Part shown: positions 1 to 11,457 of the stretch, one piece after another
Position numbering within the stretch: position 1 is the first letter of the stretch
Layout of the letters: every line of letters begins with the position of its first letter
The notes under the pieces: model-generated
Told to the model about the DNA's origin: nothing
What the model saw: only the letters and a program-made list of their open reading frames with translations
Database searches by the model: none
Program-made: the position numbers and the translations under genes
Origin: Cephalotus follicularis
Lineage: Eukaryota; Streptophyta; Magnoliopsida; Oxalidales; Cephalotaceae
Length of the DNA: 64,000 nucleotides
Direction of reading: 5' to 3'
NCBI GenBank assembly: GCA_001972305.1
Contig: BDDD01005754.1
Coordinates: 62,001-126,000, forward strand

Positions 1-352
1 AAAATAGTTGAGGCTGAGCCCAACCCATGCACGTTATTAGTTTAAATTGTGGCTTGCTGAGCGCTTAGCCCACTTTATAAACTGTTGATTCCTCCTTCGG
101 GAGTTTGGATATCAACTCTGTTTTTCTTTACAGGAGGCATAGTCCGATAAATACATACTACATGCCCGATTTTCATTAAAATTTGAGAGTTAGAAAAATT
201 TTCAAAGTTTTGGAAATGTTTCACTTCTTGATTTTCAAGTTTTAAGTGAGTTTTCTAAAAACCATGTGGTGACTTCTAAAAGGAAGTTGTCATGTGGAAT
301 TTCATATCCATTCTTAGTAGGATATCAGTTGTTGTTGGGATCGGGTGTGACA
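1..352 (+). mobile_element. 3' terminal part of an LTR (fragment X)
   Basis: The stretch ends in GGGTGTGACA, the typical right end of plant gypsy LTRs, and position 353 onward is the interior of a different LTR (that of element A, matched at about 25050). I read it as the right end of an element that inserted into A's 3' LTR and extends beyond the window. There is no coding sequence. The family is not identified. Confidence 0.45.
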
Positions 353-1283
353 AAGGAGATCCAGGCACGAACCCGGGGACAGTCTCTCTCGGTTTCCCAT
401 CATAGACAATAGTAGGCCGAGGAGGTTGGAGCTATGTACATAGTGCTCGGCTGCGCTCAAACCATATACTCCCTCATAGCCAACAGTGTAAAGGAGATCC
501 AGGTATAGAACCCAGGGGCAGATTCACCCAACAACCCATCATAGACAATAGGTAGGCTGAGGAGGGGGTTGAACACGTACTCGTTACCTTATCTGAGGAT
601 AACTGCTTACTTAGAAGGAACTGAGCATCTCTGCTCGGCTTGAATCTCTTCACTCACAACGAATGACTTACATTGAACGTTAGGGAAGTAAGATTCCTGA
701 CTAAAACTCACTTGCTCTGGCTGGAATTGAAAGATAAGGATTCTAAAGAAAAGAATAACATAAACATGAACATAATACAAATGTAAAGGAAAGGTTGTCT
801 CACTAACAGATCTTTACTGCTTTCTATGGCAACTAGCTTCTCTTCCTCTTTCTCCTGGCCTGACTCTTCGTCTTGCTGTACTCGGAAGTTCTCACTGCAA
901 CTGTTCTCACGCTAGAGGAACAAGGAAGAAGAAGAAAGAAAACAAGAGCTCTCTCTCACTATCACTCTCTTCCTCATATAAGCTGCTGAAGCTAACAACT
1001 TTGCCAACTTTCTCTAACACAAGCATGCTATAACACTGAGAACGCCACCAACGCCTTACCAACCATCACTTTCCTTGGAACTTGGAAACTTCCCTTGGAA
1101 GCTTTGCACTTAACTCCCAAAACTCTCTATTATTTATCTTTAGGTCCTTGGTCCCCTTTAACATGACCTTTTAACTCCTCAAACTTTCTAATAACTGCTC
1201 TTAAGTCCTTGGCTCTTTTAACTTAAGTTTCTTAAATCCTCAAACATTCTTTCTCTTAAAAAAAAAAGATACGGGGCGTTACA
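353..1283 (-). repeat. 3' LTR of element A (truncated)
   Basis: The segment matches 25050-25980 closely, including the runs around AAGGAGATCCAGG and the terminal GGGGCGTTACA. In minus orientation the LTR starts TGTAACGCCCCGTATC at 1283 and follows a polypurine tract directly. Its other end is cut at 352/353 by fragment X. A pyrimidine-rich TCTTCCTCTTTCTCC stretch lies near 840. No open reading frame of interest is seen. Confidence 0.7.
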
Positions 1284-1319
1284 TCCTCCCCACCTTAAGA
1301 AATTTTGTCCTCAAAATTC
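1284..1319 (-). other. Polypurine tract and pol 3' end remnant of element A
   Basis: On the minus strand AAGGTGGGGAGGA lies immediately before the LTR start, the expected place for the plus-strand DNA primer of a gypsy element. Upstream of it (minus sense) a GAGGACAAAATTTC stretch resembles the end of chromovirus pol genes, where a Phe-Glu-Asp-like tail precedes the tract. The stretch from here to 1494 holds only this short pol tail, with no recognisable domain. Confidence 0.6.
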
Positions 1320-1494
1320 TGGCTTATCTGACTACAGAGAAAACTGTTCTAACATCCTCTGACTTCTCTGGAACTACTCAACTTATAACTTACGCTATAG
1401 CTTAACTTACTAACATAAAAAAGGAAACTCAAAAACGTAAGATCTCACCTGGTGCTAGCTCGGAAGCTGTCATGACTTCTCCCTCGACCAGAGA

Positions 1495-2094
1495 CTAAAC
1501 TCTAGCTATACCTCCTGGTCGGCTCAATGGTCTGCTACCACCAGCTCTGGCAGTACTGGACTGGGGCACTGCAAAACTTGGTCTCGGCTCTCTCGACTGC
1601 TGACTTGCTTGGGTCACACAACTGCTCATAGTCTGCTTCTCTATTGGTGCTACCTCTGACTTCAGAGCTTCAACAAGGGGTTGTTGAGGAAAATTTCTCA
1701 GAAAATGTCCGACCCTGCCACATATGTAGCATCCAGCACATCCTCTCTTGCATTCTCCAAAATGCAGCTTACCATAAACTCTACACAAAGGTGGTCTGCT
1801 ACTCCGATACAAACTCTCTTGAACATTACTGGTAACAGGAGCAATTATTGCCTGCTGTGGTGCTCCACCTCCCATGCTGCTAGAGAACTGAGGTCCGCAC
1901 CGCTTCTGAACATTGGAAGGATTCTCTACTTGCTAGGACAGATGTGCGGATCTCTTCTGGCCTTGCTCTTGACGCATCCTCTGGTTTGTCATAGGAGCCG
2001 CTTGCTCCACCGTCTGATGAGGAATCGCTCTTCCTCTGCCACGACCTCTGACAAGACCTTTGCTGTAACCTGCGCGACGAGTCCGAGGTGGCAT
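1495..2094 (-). pseudogene. Truncated gag of element A
   Basis: From an ATG at 2094 the minus strand encodes a basic N-terminus (MPPRTRR, then RGRGRGR), as in many plant gypsy Gag proteins. One in-frame TAG lies at 1933-1935. The frame reaches a CCHC-like zinc knuckle (CYICGRVGH, with the last Cys replaced by Phe) and ends near 1495. The central capsid region that normally separates these parts is missing, so about 200 codons remain of a usual 350-450. Protease and pol are absent. It cannot make a working Gag. The lineage within gypsy is uncertain. Confidence 0.6.
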
Positions 2095-2218
2095 ATTCTT
2101 CTACAACAACATGCTAACGTATCACGATAACGTCGTAACTATATGCAATGCATGAATGCAATCCAACATGATACCCTACTAACTATCTTAGAAAGCACAA
2201 AGTAAACTCAAACCTATC

Positions 2219-2230
2219 TCTCTGATACCA
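2219..2230 (-). other. Primer-binding site of element A
   Basis: The minus strand reads TGGTATCAGAGA, complementary apart from the last base to the 3' end of initiator tRNA-Met as used by many plant LTR elements. It lies three bases from the LTR edge at 2234 and upstream of the gag ATG at 2094, which fixes A's orientation. Confidence 0.75.
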
Positions 2231-2233
2231 AGC

Positions 2234-3933
2234 TGACAGAACCTGTTGCCACTCTGCTCTAGGCTGACGTGTTCTGCAGGGGATGGCGCTCCTTGCCAAC
2301 AACCCTCTCTTCTCAAAACTTCCTGAGCAACCCACTAAGATCACTCTAGGGACACGCTACGCAAAAGCCCAAGGAGAAATCCTGGGCGAAACACACAACA
2401 GATGTGGGATTAAAAAGGGCAGGGGACAAAGGACCCAAGGAGTCAAACTCCTTGTTTCACAAAGTCACCACCTGTACACGTCCAAGCACTCCAAAACGCG
2501 CCGCATCACAAAACGCCTGAGCAGAACACCCACGTGCTCCTCACAAGATCACTTACACACCAAGCTATGCATAACACCCGAGGACACACTCTGTCCACGG
2601 TTCTTTCTCCTCTGCTCTTCTCCAAGAGCGCTTCTCAACACAACACTTAATCTGATCATCAAAATGCACAACTTAACTAACTTAAAACACTGTAGCGCTA
2701 GAAACTATTATACTAAACTGCCACATGAAACTCAAGTCGTCCTCTGACCTATCTCTTTTTGTCCTCTGGCATACATCTGAGGACTCAACATTGAGCCTCA
2801 CGTCTATCTCTAAAGCCATCAGAGGTCTCCCTCTCTTTTCTCCTCTGCTAGGGCATCCGGGAACAACGCCTCTCTTACATGTCTCCTATAACTTGTTTCT
2901 GAGGACTCCACCTTGAGTTTTACACAACACATAAGCCCATATCCCATAATCTGAGGACTACCTGCCTCCTCGGGTAAAAGCTCTTACTCATAAACATCAC
3001 CCTTGTCATCCTCTGCTATGCTATCCGAGGACTCCCTAGCTCCTAGGACGTAGCTGGAAATATAAAACTCATAACATCAAACATTCATCATATCTCAAGG
3101 CAAAACTAGTCCACGGACTAGAAACATCTATAACATTCATAAAGGTACTGTTAAATAACTTGGTAGTCCGCTGACTAAAACATACACTGCTTTCTCTACT
3201 TAGCCAAGGAAACAATAAAAGCTTTCTCTATATATATCAAAAGAAAAACATAGAAACTCTTGCTTTCACATATCATATACAAACCATAAGCTCTCGGCTA
3301 CTCTAAAACAAAAGAAGCTAGAGGAACCCAAAAGAATGCCCAATGTTATGCAATGCTAGACGCCCGAGCTGCTTCTCGAGGTGCTGAGCTCCAAAAACTA
3401 CCTTTGCTAAAGCTTTCTACTAGTGAGCTGGAGGATCTCCTCCTCCTGCTGACTCCTCTATAGAACAATATATGAGGGGATTAGTCCAACTGACTAAGCA
3501 ACTGAGAACCAAACATCCTCTGGTGCATCCTCTGGATGGAATGCGCTGAAGAAAGCTTACCATGAACATGAGTAAAAGTCCCAACTGGGGAAAAGAACTG
3601 TAAACATATATGTCATGGCATACAATAAAGAAACGCTCGAAGTACTTCAAAAACTTACTCTTTTCTCTGCTTGGCTGATACTAGAGTGCTCATGAAACTT
3701 CCAATAAAGCTTAAGATTACAACTGTTATAAGAAGGCTCTGGAAGAGGTCCAACTTGGGTAAAGTGCCGAGGAGGACAAGAGCTAAGCTTGGAACTTGCT
3801 TTACTTTGCTTGCTATACATAATATAGTTGTTAGCTTATAGTGATCTTATGTTGAATGTATACATAGTAGCCAACTTATAGTGGCACTAAGATGAGCTGA
3901 TCTTGGCCGAAGCCTAACTTGGCAGTTGCCTGC
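2234..3933 (-). repeat. 5' LTR of element A, part proximal to the primer site
   Basis: This stretch begins TGACAGAACCTG beside the primer-binding site and runs to the insertion point of element B. The LTR continues at 24849, where the duplicated target CCTGC marks the join. It contains several scattered copies of CTGAGGACT-like words (near 2770, 2895 and 2950). There is no gene. The assignment rests on position and TSD rather than alignment, because the matching part of the 3' LTR is outside the window. Confidence 0.55.
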
Positions 3934-4699
3934 TGTCACGCACGGGATTTTCATTAAATGTAATATTGTATTTCCTGAGGTAACCTATGCATTAAATTAA
4001 TGATAATAGTGATTTTCCACTTTGTGCTGTTAAGACTTATACAAAAAAATTAAAGAAATGTTGGGGGATTAGGGCGGGCCGCCGACTGTCTATGAGGGAC
4101 AGTCGACTGGACCCCCTTAAGTATGCTAGCCGACTGCCAAGCAAAGCAGCCAACTGCCACGGGTGAGGCAGCATAAGATGGTGCCAGACCTGGCATGACA
4201 GAGGGAAAGTGATTTTAGGGGTTGTGCTGGCAGAGAACGAAAGAGATGAGGGAGATGGGCGATTTTTCTACATAAAAACACATTTTCTCTCCTCTTCCCA
4301 TCAACAATCCAATAGACACAGAGTTGTGAGGAAGAAAGGAGAAGAAAAGGGAGAAAGAGGTTGAGCCCGAATGCTCCGCGCTTGTACCGGAAGCTTGGAG
4401 ACTTGAACCAGTGGGAGGGCTGGACCTGTTGGAGTCATTGGCCGGACCTGGGAGCTTTGAACGCTTTGGATTGGAACATAAAGAGGTGGGTTGCAATTCC
4501 TAACTTGGAATTCAAAGGTAGGGGAAATTTCATAATTGTGATTTAAGTTCCGTTATAGTGGACGTTTATGAATGAAATGCATGCAATGGACTGTGATATG
4601 AGCATGAAATGTGTTGATGATGATAAATGCTCTGTTGTGTTTGGATTTGTATTGATGATTGCATGTATTTTCTACTCTTTTGTGCACTGCGCATAGGAC

Positions 4700-4904
4700 C
4701 AGCCGACTGTTCGAGGCTACTAGTCGACTGTTCAGTGAGAACAGCCGACTGCTCGAGGGAAACAGCCGACTATGCTAAGGATCCAGTCGACTGTTCATGC
4801 GTTTTAATGGAGATTATCTCCTGCTGTATGATTACCCGACTGCCAAGAGAAGGCAGCCGATTGATTGATGGCACAACTGACTGTTTGGGATGACAGGCGA
4901 CTGT
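4700..4904 (+). repeat. 21-bp-periodic AGYCGACTG array, block 1, B 5' LTR
   Basis: Cores (AGCCGACTG, AGTCGACTG and variants) start at 4701, 4722, 4743, 4764 and 4785, exactly 21 bp apart. After a gap they resume at 4834, 4855, 4875 and 4895. Spacers vary in sequence but often contain GAGG or GAGA. The corresponding block of the 3' LTR has seven instead of five units in its first run. Confidence 0.85.
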
Positions 4905-4986
4905 CCACCTGTCACTTCACTCAGATTCGCTGAGATGGAAATGCTAGGTTGAGTGGTGTTGTAGAAGATACGTACTGTTCACGAAA

Positions 4987-5166
4987 CAACCAACTGTCCT
5001 GAGGAGACAGCTAACTGTTATGCGAGCAGCCAACTGTCAAACATGAGACAACCGGCTGTTGAGGGAGTCACCCGTCTGCCAATTTTAGAACAGCCAACTG
5101 TTAAGAGGAAATGGTCGACTGTCATGATGAAACAGCCGACTGTCATGAAGGGGCAGCCGACTGTTG
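4987..5166 (+). repeat. 21-bp-periodic AGYCGACTG array, block 2, B 5' LTR
   Basis: Nine cores start near 4989, 5009, 5028, 5050, 5070, 5092, 5113, 5134 and 5155, with spacings of 19-22 bp and a mean just under 21. The last four are the cleanest and sit exactly 21 bp apart. Several cores carry transitions (AGCCAACTG, ACCGGCTG). Confidence 0.85.
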
Positions 5167-5955
5167 AGGGACTGACTTGCATTTTGGGCATATGTTTGCA
5201 TCGCATTTTGATGTGAAATGAATTGATGATTGAAATGCGAATGATTCTAAAGTGTTTTATTCATTTTAGAAATGTGTACATGATTTTATACAAATCATTA
5301 TTTGATATGAAAATGTATATTTTGATAAATGTATGTTTTCGATAGACTGAAACATGGTTTCAAAGATGCAATACATTTTAAAACAAATGTATTATTTCCA
5401 GTATTTTATAAATTACTTGGAAATGATTAGATTAGATTTGATTGATTGTGATTGATGTCGTACTAGCTGGGGTGACGAGGTGTCGCCGATGGCTAGTGTG
5501 GGATGTCCTCCTAGGTGCTAGGAGATGGCTGGGGACGCCCAAATACAATGTTACTAGAGACATAGTGCAAGTAACACGAGTTACCATGATTGCTGAACAC
5601 AGAGAGTGAGCATCATGAGTTTGATTTGCTGCCTTGCTTCATGACCCGGGAGTCGGGGGCCGGAGTAAGAGTACGACGTCGGGGCCAGGAGATGGCGGCG
5701 CTCTTCGTACCGATTCGATTTGATTTGATTTGTCCTTTGAGACATGATTGAGGATTTGATGATTGTAGCCACTTGGCATGGTTGCACATATTGGCATAGA
5801 TACATATATGTATATATGTATAGTGATATATTGTATATTGTATCACGAATGCATTCACGTCATGACATTCATTATCATTGACCCTAAATTACACTTATGA
5901 TTTAGCCAAGTGAGGACAAAGACTAATCCCCTACTATTACAGATTGATGCAGTAA

Positions 5956-6595
5956 TGTAACACCCCCGAGACGTGGGAGTCACCACAGGTGCATATAACT
6001 GAACTAAACATAGCTTATCAAATTTAAACGTTCATCTTTATTTAAAAACGTGATGGTTTAAAGCTTAACCAAAACATATAAAAACTGATCATATCGAAAA
6101 CCTTAAACATAAAACATAATCCAAATGTCATAAATTGAAATTAACATAAGTTCATTTTAACTGGTTCCACTACGACCATGTAACAATAAGGGATCAGCTA
6201 CAGAACGATCCTCAAATAAAATGGGAGTCACTCTCATCACAAATCGCCCCTTTGCTCCTGATAACCTGCCGCATGGAAACAAAAACGCGGCTGAGCAAAC
6301 CTCAGTACGGATATAGAATATAAAACAGTAACAATATTTTTAAAGCAGGAAGATTTCCAAAAGTGCATGTAATTTCTTAAAATGTAATTGTATATATAAA
6401 AATTAAAAATAATTTGTAATAATAATAAATATAATTTAACTAATTGTCCAATAACCAAATCCATACTCACAAGCCCAAACAGAATAAGGCTGGTATCAGT
6501 CAGCCCCAAACAAAAAAACAACGTACACGTACAATTACGTAAATGAAATAATTAAAAATCGTAAGAAAATATGTACAGGTAAGCAGGGTATTACA
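5956..6595 (-). mobile_element. Solo LTR S1 (short form of the S3 family)
   Basis: A 640-bp sequence, TGTAACACCCC to GGTATTACA on the plus strand, is flanked by perfect AGTAA copies (5951-5955 and 6596-6600). The 3' LTR of B lacks it at the matching position near 24485. Its interior matches the right part of S3 (about 38000-38411) in opposite orientation. It is about 2 kb shorter than S3, so it is an internally deleted family member reduced to one LTR. No coding sequence is present. Confidence 0.9.
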
Positions 6596-6961
6596 AGTAA
6601 CTTGGATTTCGACCGTGCCCGACCGAATCAGAGGGGAGACAGAGTTTTATTGGCTGAAATAAATGTTAAACGATGTTTTGAGACACATTTTATTTTGGAT
6701 TATTGTACTAATGTTTTAATGATGTTAATCGACTTTGATCACTCTCCGTTTGTGGGCAGTTGACTTGACTTATTAATGTTAAATAATGGAATCATGTGGT
6801 ATAGTACGCATGATTCGGTTTATTTTCATCTTATAATTAAATGCTTCCGCCAAATGTTAATGGCATTTAAAGTTTTAAATTTACCGTTTTTGCATAAGAT
6901 GAATATTTACGTTAAATTGCCATGACTTTTATGTTGTCAATGAAACGGGGTGTGACAGCAG

Positions 6962-6973
6962 TGGTATCAGAGC
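6962..6973 (+). other. Primer-binding site of element B
   Basis: TGGTATCAGAGC, complementary to the 3' end of initiator tRNA-Met, lies four bases after the LTR end GTGTGACA. The leader from here to 7095 holds no other recognisable signal. Confidence 0.9.
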
Positions 6974-7095
6974 ATATATCCATATATGCTTAGCCATGAT
7001 ACTATCCTTGGGAATTAAATAATTGTTCCTAAGGGAAGTTCATTAATGATTTAAGATTGTTCCTGATGGTTAATGTTATTCTATTATAGGAACAA

Positions 7096-8571
7096 ATGGA
7101 TGGTCTAAGAAGACGCAGAAGGCGTAGAGTTGCTGTTGAGGATGTTCCTGAGGAGGTAAATCTTGGGGGAGATCTAATGAATAATGTTCCACAGGGGGCT
7201 GCCAACATGAATGTTCCGAAGGTGTCACCTGGTGTGAGAGATCCGATGGACCGCATCGCTGACTACATCCAGCAGCAGATAGCTGCTAATCAGCAGCAAA
7301 TGGCTGTTGATGCGGTGAACATGGAGGAGATATGGAGATTGTATGCTCAAGGTCAGCCTCAGCAGATAGCTCCTATTCAGGGTATACATGATGGCGGTAA
7401 TCGGTTTGGAAGGAACCTTAAGAGGTTCATGAGACAGAATCCTCACGGTTTCACAGGGGACCTTGATGCCACTATTGCGGAGAGGTGGCTACAGGATCTA
7501 GAAAAGATCTTCGAAGTGAGGGAATGCACCGATAGACAGAAATTGAGATTTGCTGTGTACCGATTATGGGGTGAGGTCACTCACTGGTGGGAGATGGTCA
7601 AAGCTAAATGGGAGGCCACTGGAGTTGCTAGTACTTGGGAGGGGTTTCAGGAGGAGTTCCTGGAGGCTTATGTACCCCGGATAGAGCGGGAGAGGAGAGA
7701 GACGGAGCTCTTGGAGCTGCGTCAGGGTGACATGATTGTGGCCAAGTATCAGGCCCGATTTGTAGAGCTAGCCAGGCATTCATCCTATCTGGTGGCAGAC
7801 GAAGAAAAGAAGATTCAAAGGTTCTTGAGATGCATGCTACATGATCTTCGGTCTCGGATTAGAGTTATGGAGTTGGGTACCTTTATGGAAGTTACCCAGA
7901 AGGAGAGATTGATAGAGAGCATATTGGGTGAAGACCAGGCCAAGGGGGCCCGAGCACAACAGAGTAAACAGACTTCTACTCATTCTAGGCCAGCATCATC
8001 GAAATGGCAGGGCAGCGGTTCACCATCAAAGTCACCAAAGAATAGATCCAGTCAGGCTGCCAGTCAGGGGAGTAACAGGAGGCCCGGAGCTTTTTCTGCC
8101 TGTGGCCGTATGGGTCACATTCATAAAGACTGTTGGTTGAAGAAAGGGTTGTGTATAAGATGTGGGGAGTCTGGCCACATGGCGAAGGATTGCCCGAGGG
8201 GTCAGATGACAGCACCTACTGGGCCAGCGAATGGTAGCGGTTTGGCACCTGGACCGCTACCATTCGCTGATACCGGCAAGGGTATCGTGACAGTTAGAGT
8301 TTTCATTCTCACTCAAACGGAGGTTCTAGAGTCTAATTATGTTGTGGGAGGTACTATATATGTTTACGGCTTTTCTACTGGAGTGTTGATGGACTCGGGA
8401 GCATCGCATTCTTTTATTGCTTCCCATTTTGCATCATGTTTAAATGTGTCTCCTGATTGCAAACCCTATGTTCTTGATGTGAGTACACCAACTGGAGGTT
8501 TCATGATTACAGATTCAGTGTATAGAGGTTACGAGATTTCTATGGCAGGTGTTCCAGGTATGCAGAATTGA
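7096..8571 (+). pseudogene. Gag-protease region of element B (491 codons)
   Basis: This is the N-terminal part of a Tekay-type polyprotein. The basic start (RRRRRRR) is followed by a retrotransposon Gag capsid domain at about residues 100-260, including ERWLQDLEKIFEV and THWWEMVKAKWE. A first degenerate knuckle precedes an intact CCHC zinc knuckle (CIRCGESGHMAKDC, residues 353-366), which would bind element RNA. The aspartic protease follows with an intact DSGAS active site at residues 433-437. Related copies show the protein should run on into RT in the same frame. Here a one-base deletion near 8556 shifts the frame and ends the ORF. The start ATG lies about 120 bp after the primer site. Confidence 0.85.
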
Positions 8572-9125
8572 TTGTATTGCCCATACGTGATTTTGATGTC
8601 ATCTTGGGTATGGACTGGTTGTCAGTTTACCGTGCATACATTGATTGTTGTAGCAAGACTACGGATGTTTGCTTACCTGATGGAACTACTATACAGTTCA
8701 AAGGAAACGAAGGGTTCCCGACACTGATTTTATCATTTATTCGGGCATCGAGATATCTAGAAAAAGGGTGTGAAGGGTTTCTGGACCAAAGAAAGGAGAA
8801 AGGTAAGAGCCTGGAGGAAGTTCTGGTTGTGAATGAATTTCTAGAAGTGTTTCCTGGAGACTTGGTGTCCTTGGCACCGAGGAGGAGCATTGAGTTTGTG
8901 ATTGACCTAGTACCAAGCATGACTCCTATCTCTAAGGTGCCTTACAGAATGGCTCCTGCGGAGTTGCGAGAGTTGAAATTACAGTTTCAAGACCTAATTG
9001 ATAAGGGTTTTGTGCGGCCTTGTGTCTCTCCGTGGGGCGCGCCAGTGTTATTTGTGAAGAAGAAAGATGGGTCGATGAGGCTTTGCATCAACTACAGGAT
9101 GTTCAATAAGGCTACCATCAAGAAT
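8568..9125 (+). pseudogene. Protease C-term and RT N-term of element B, cut by element C
   Basis: The polyprotein continues here in a new frame after the upstream frameshift. [15 protein letters not shown] is the protease C-terminal segment. The RT entry follows with the conserved [31 protein letters not shown] and [10 protein letters not shown] blocks. The sequence stops at ATIKN, where element C begins. The next RT residues (KYPLPHIEDLF) are found at 19820, over 10 kb away. The piece has no ATG of its own and is not a separate gene. Confidence 0.85.
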
Positions 9126-10385
9126 GTCACACCCCGTTTCTGGAGAAGGCAGACATTAAAGCAGTAAAGGTAATTAACACATAAATACAGCTCATGTAAA
9201 ATCCATAAAATTTAAACTTTTAACAATCTGTCAGTTGCGGAAGCATAAAATATCCATAAGCTGTAAAACCCGTAGTGTGCATCCCATACTACACGCTATC
9301 CAAAACAACCCAACATTGTTAATCGCCCGCAAAACGGAGCCTGATTACAGTACAAGTCTAAAATCCATCCTCGAACAAATCCGTAAAAACGGTACATCAG
9401 AAATCCTTTAACACCATAGTTATTACAAAACAGGAGAATAGTAAAACTAGAACAATGTAACACTTGCTCTTCGTCCATGCCAATCCAACAGTCCACTGCA
9501 TCAATCTGTAAAGTAGGGGGTTAGCCTTTGTCCTCACTCGGCTAAGTCATAAAAGTAGTTCGGGATTAAGATTAAATGCATGTCATGATATGAATGCATG
9601 AATGATGCAGTGCAGTAGAAAGTCCAGTTTATATATATATATACAAAAAATATATATATCTAACAGTACGGTAAAATATCAGTGGGTACATATATAAGAA
9701 ATATATGCATGCAGAAAAAGTACAGTAGTAGCTCGGCCAGGGCTATATGAACAAACACAGTAATGTCGGAGAAGGACCAACAGGCAGTACAGGATGTCGA
9801 CATAGGACCACAACAACAGGCAGTATGTGTAACGCCGCCAACTCCTGGCCCCACGCTACACTCCCACTCCGGTCCCTACTTCAGGCAACCGAGCGAGGCA
9901 ACAGTACAGTGAGTTACCCAGCCATACTCATGGTCCCTAGGTCAACCCTACCACTAGCCGGCGCTGGCAGCCTCCGCCATGCAGCTAGTGGCTCAAGCAC
10001 AAACACATAACAATTCACAAAGCAAATAGTGAATTCAAGAAGTAACAGTACAGTAAACATGACAGTAGTGATCCTTTAGATCCATAACAGGCAGGTTGTT
10101 CCAAAATGTTTCAAAAGTGACAACATTTGAAAATTTGCATTTTTCAGTAGAAAATACGTTTAAACAGTTTTGAAATCACGATATCAATATTCGTTTTGTA
10201 CTCAAAAGTGGCAGTTTCAATTCTGATATGCATTTCTAAGTAACAACACATTAGAAATCATAATTAGAGTACAAACAGTACAAACAGGCAGTAAAACAGT
10301 ACATATGCAATGCATACAAACGCTCAAATGCATCCTAGCAGGAATCGGGATCGTTTCGCATCCTTTTAGGCAAACAGCAGTCCAA

Positions 10386-10650
10386 CCAGTCGGCTGGAAT
10401 CCTTACCAGTCGACTGTTTCTGGGTGGAGCAGTATCAGTAGTCGACTGGTTCCTTCTGCCAGTCGACTATCCATTAGGCAATCGGCTGTTGTTCTTCAAC
10501 AGTCGACTGTTACAGTGCACCCATACGAGAATATTTCCCAGGTTACCATTTCTGGGCAGTGAGAAGTATGAATAGTCAACTGCTTTCCATTGGCAGTCGA
10601 CCGGTATCATTGAGTAGTCGACTGTCTTCCTTCGACAGTCGGCTGCTCTA
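10386..10650 (-). repeat. 21-bp-periodic CAGTCGACTG array, C 3' LTR
   Basis: Cores CAGTCGACTG, CAGTCGGCTG and variants have their central T at 10390, 10410, 10442, 10463, 10482 and 10503, then 10576, 10597, 10618 and 10639. The last four are exactly 21 bp apart. The same block appears at 18418-18680 in the 5' LTR of C. Confidence 0.85.
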
Positions 10651-11457
10651 CGAACCAGTGGCATGCAATCTATCTAACTACTCCAACGGATCATGGTAAG
10701 CAGATAAATTAAGCTCAGGGATAGGAAATACAACTATAGGTTATCATATCATCCATATAACAACTCATCCAACACTCATTTCATCATACTAGCCAAGCCA
10801 TATAAGGTCCAACATGCATGCACAATAATCACATTGATTCTCAGTAGGCAGGCATAGCAGTTGAAAACAGTAGTAACCACATTCAAAATTCAATAGCTAC
10901 AACTCACAAAACCAGGCATTTCGAATCATGGAACATGCAGTAAGTTTAAACTCAAAATGCCATTACAACTTCCCCTACCTTTTGATTCCAAGTTAGGAAT
11001 CTGTAAGTCCACCTCTTTTCGTTCATATAGTGACGTTCTGAGCTCCCCAGAAGCTCCAACTCCAAGCCCAGCAGCTCCAAGGACAGCTCCCACCTCGAGC
11101 TCCAAGCTTCAACAATGGTGAACACTCTCTTTTCTTTGTGTTTTCTCTTACAATTCTCTCTGGTTCTTTGTCCTTTCAGTATCTGGCGAAGGAGGTGAAG
11201 AGAGACGTTTTTAAGCAGAGGCTTCCTCTTCCTTTTCTCTTAACTCCCTCACATGGCGCTAAAAGCCATATTCCCTCATTCACATGCATGCACACACTCA
11301 CAGGTCTGATTTCTCTGCCCCATGGAGTTGTTCATGATGCACAGGTGTCCTCTCCCTCCATCCTCTCGGCTGCATGAAGCACAGATGGCCTCCACTTCCA
11401 ATGTCAGTTGTAACATGTGATTTCTGCCACATGCAATAAAATAGAGCACGATCCAGT

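Larger units (their letters stand above)
3934..6957 (+). repeat. 5' LTR of element B
   Basis: The LTR starts TGTCACGCACGGG and ends GGGGTGTGACA just before the primer site. It aligns with 22386-24848 throughout, apart from solo LTR S1 (5956-6595), and is about 2.4 kb without it. It contains two arrays of 21-bp-spaced CAGCCGACTG-like motifs. Sequence differences from the 3' LTR are frequent, so the insertion is not recent. Confidence 0.85.

Noticed and set aside
4627..4893. Open frame rich in DCSR/ADCS repeats that looks like a small Cys-rich repeat protein
   Set aside because: It is the 21-bp array read as seven-codon units. A period divisible by three keeps frames open, and the homologous LTRs do not conserve the frame.
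4700..5166. CRISPR-like repeat-spacer array
   Set aside because: The repeated core is only about 10 bp, spacers are about 11 bp and partly similar, and the context is eukaryotic LTR DNA with no cas genes.
6962..6973. tRNA-like match
   Set aside because: TGGTATCAGAGC here and at the other primer sites is only complementary to a tRNA 3' end. No cloverleaf surrounds it.
7096..8571. Possible domesticated host gag-protease gene
   Set aside because: It lies between an LTR with primer site and pol, and ends by a frameshift. Nothing suggests host use.
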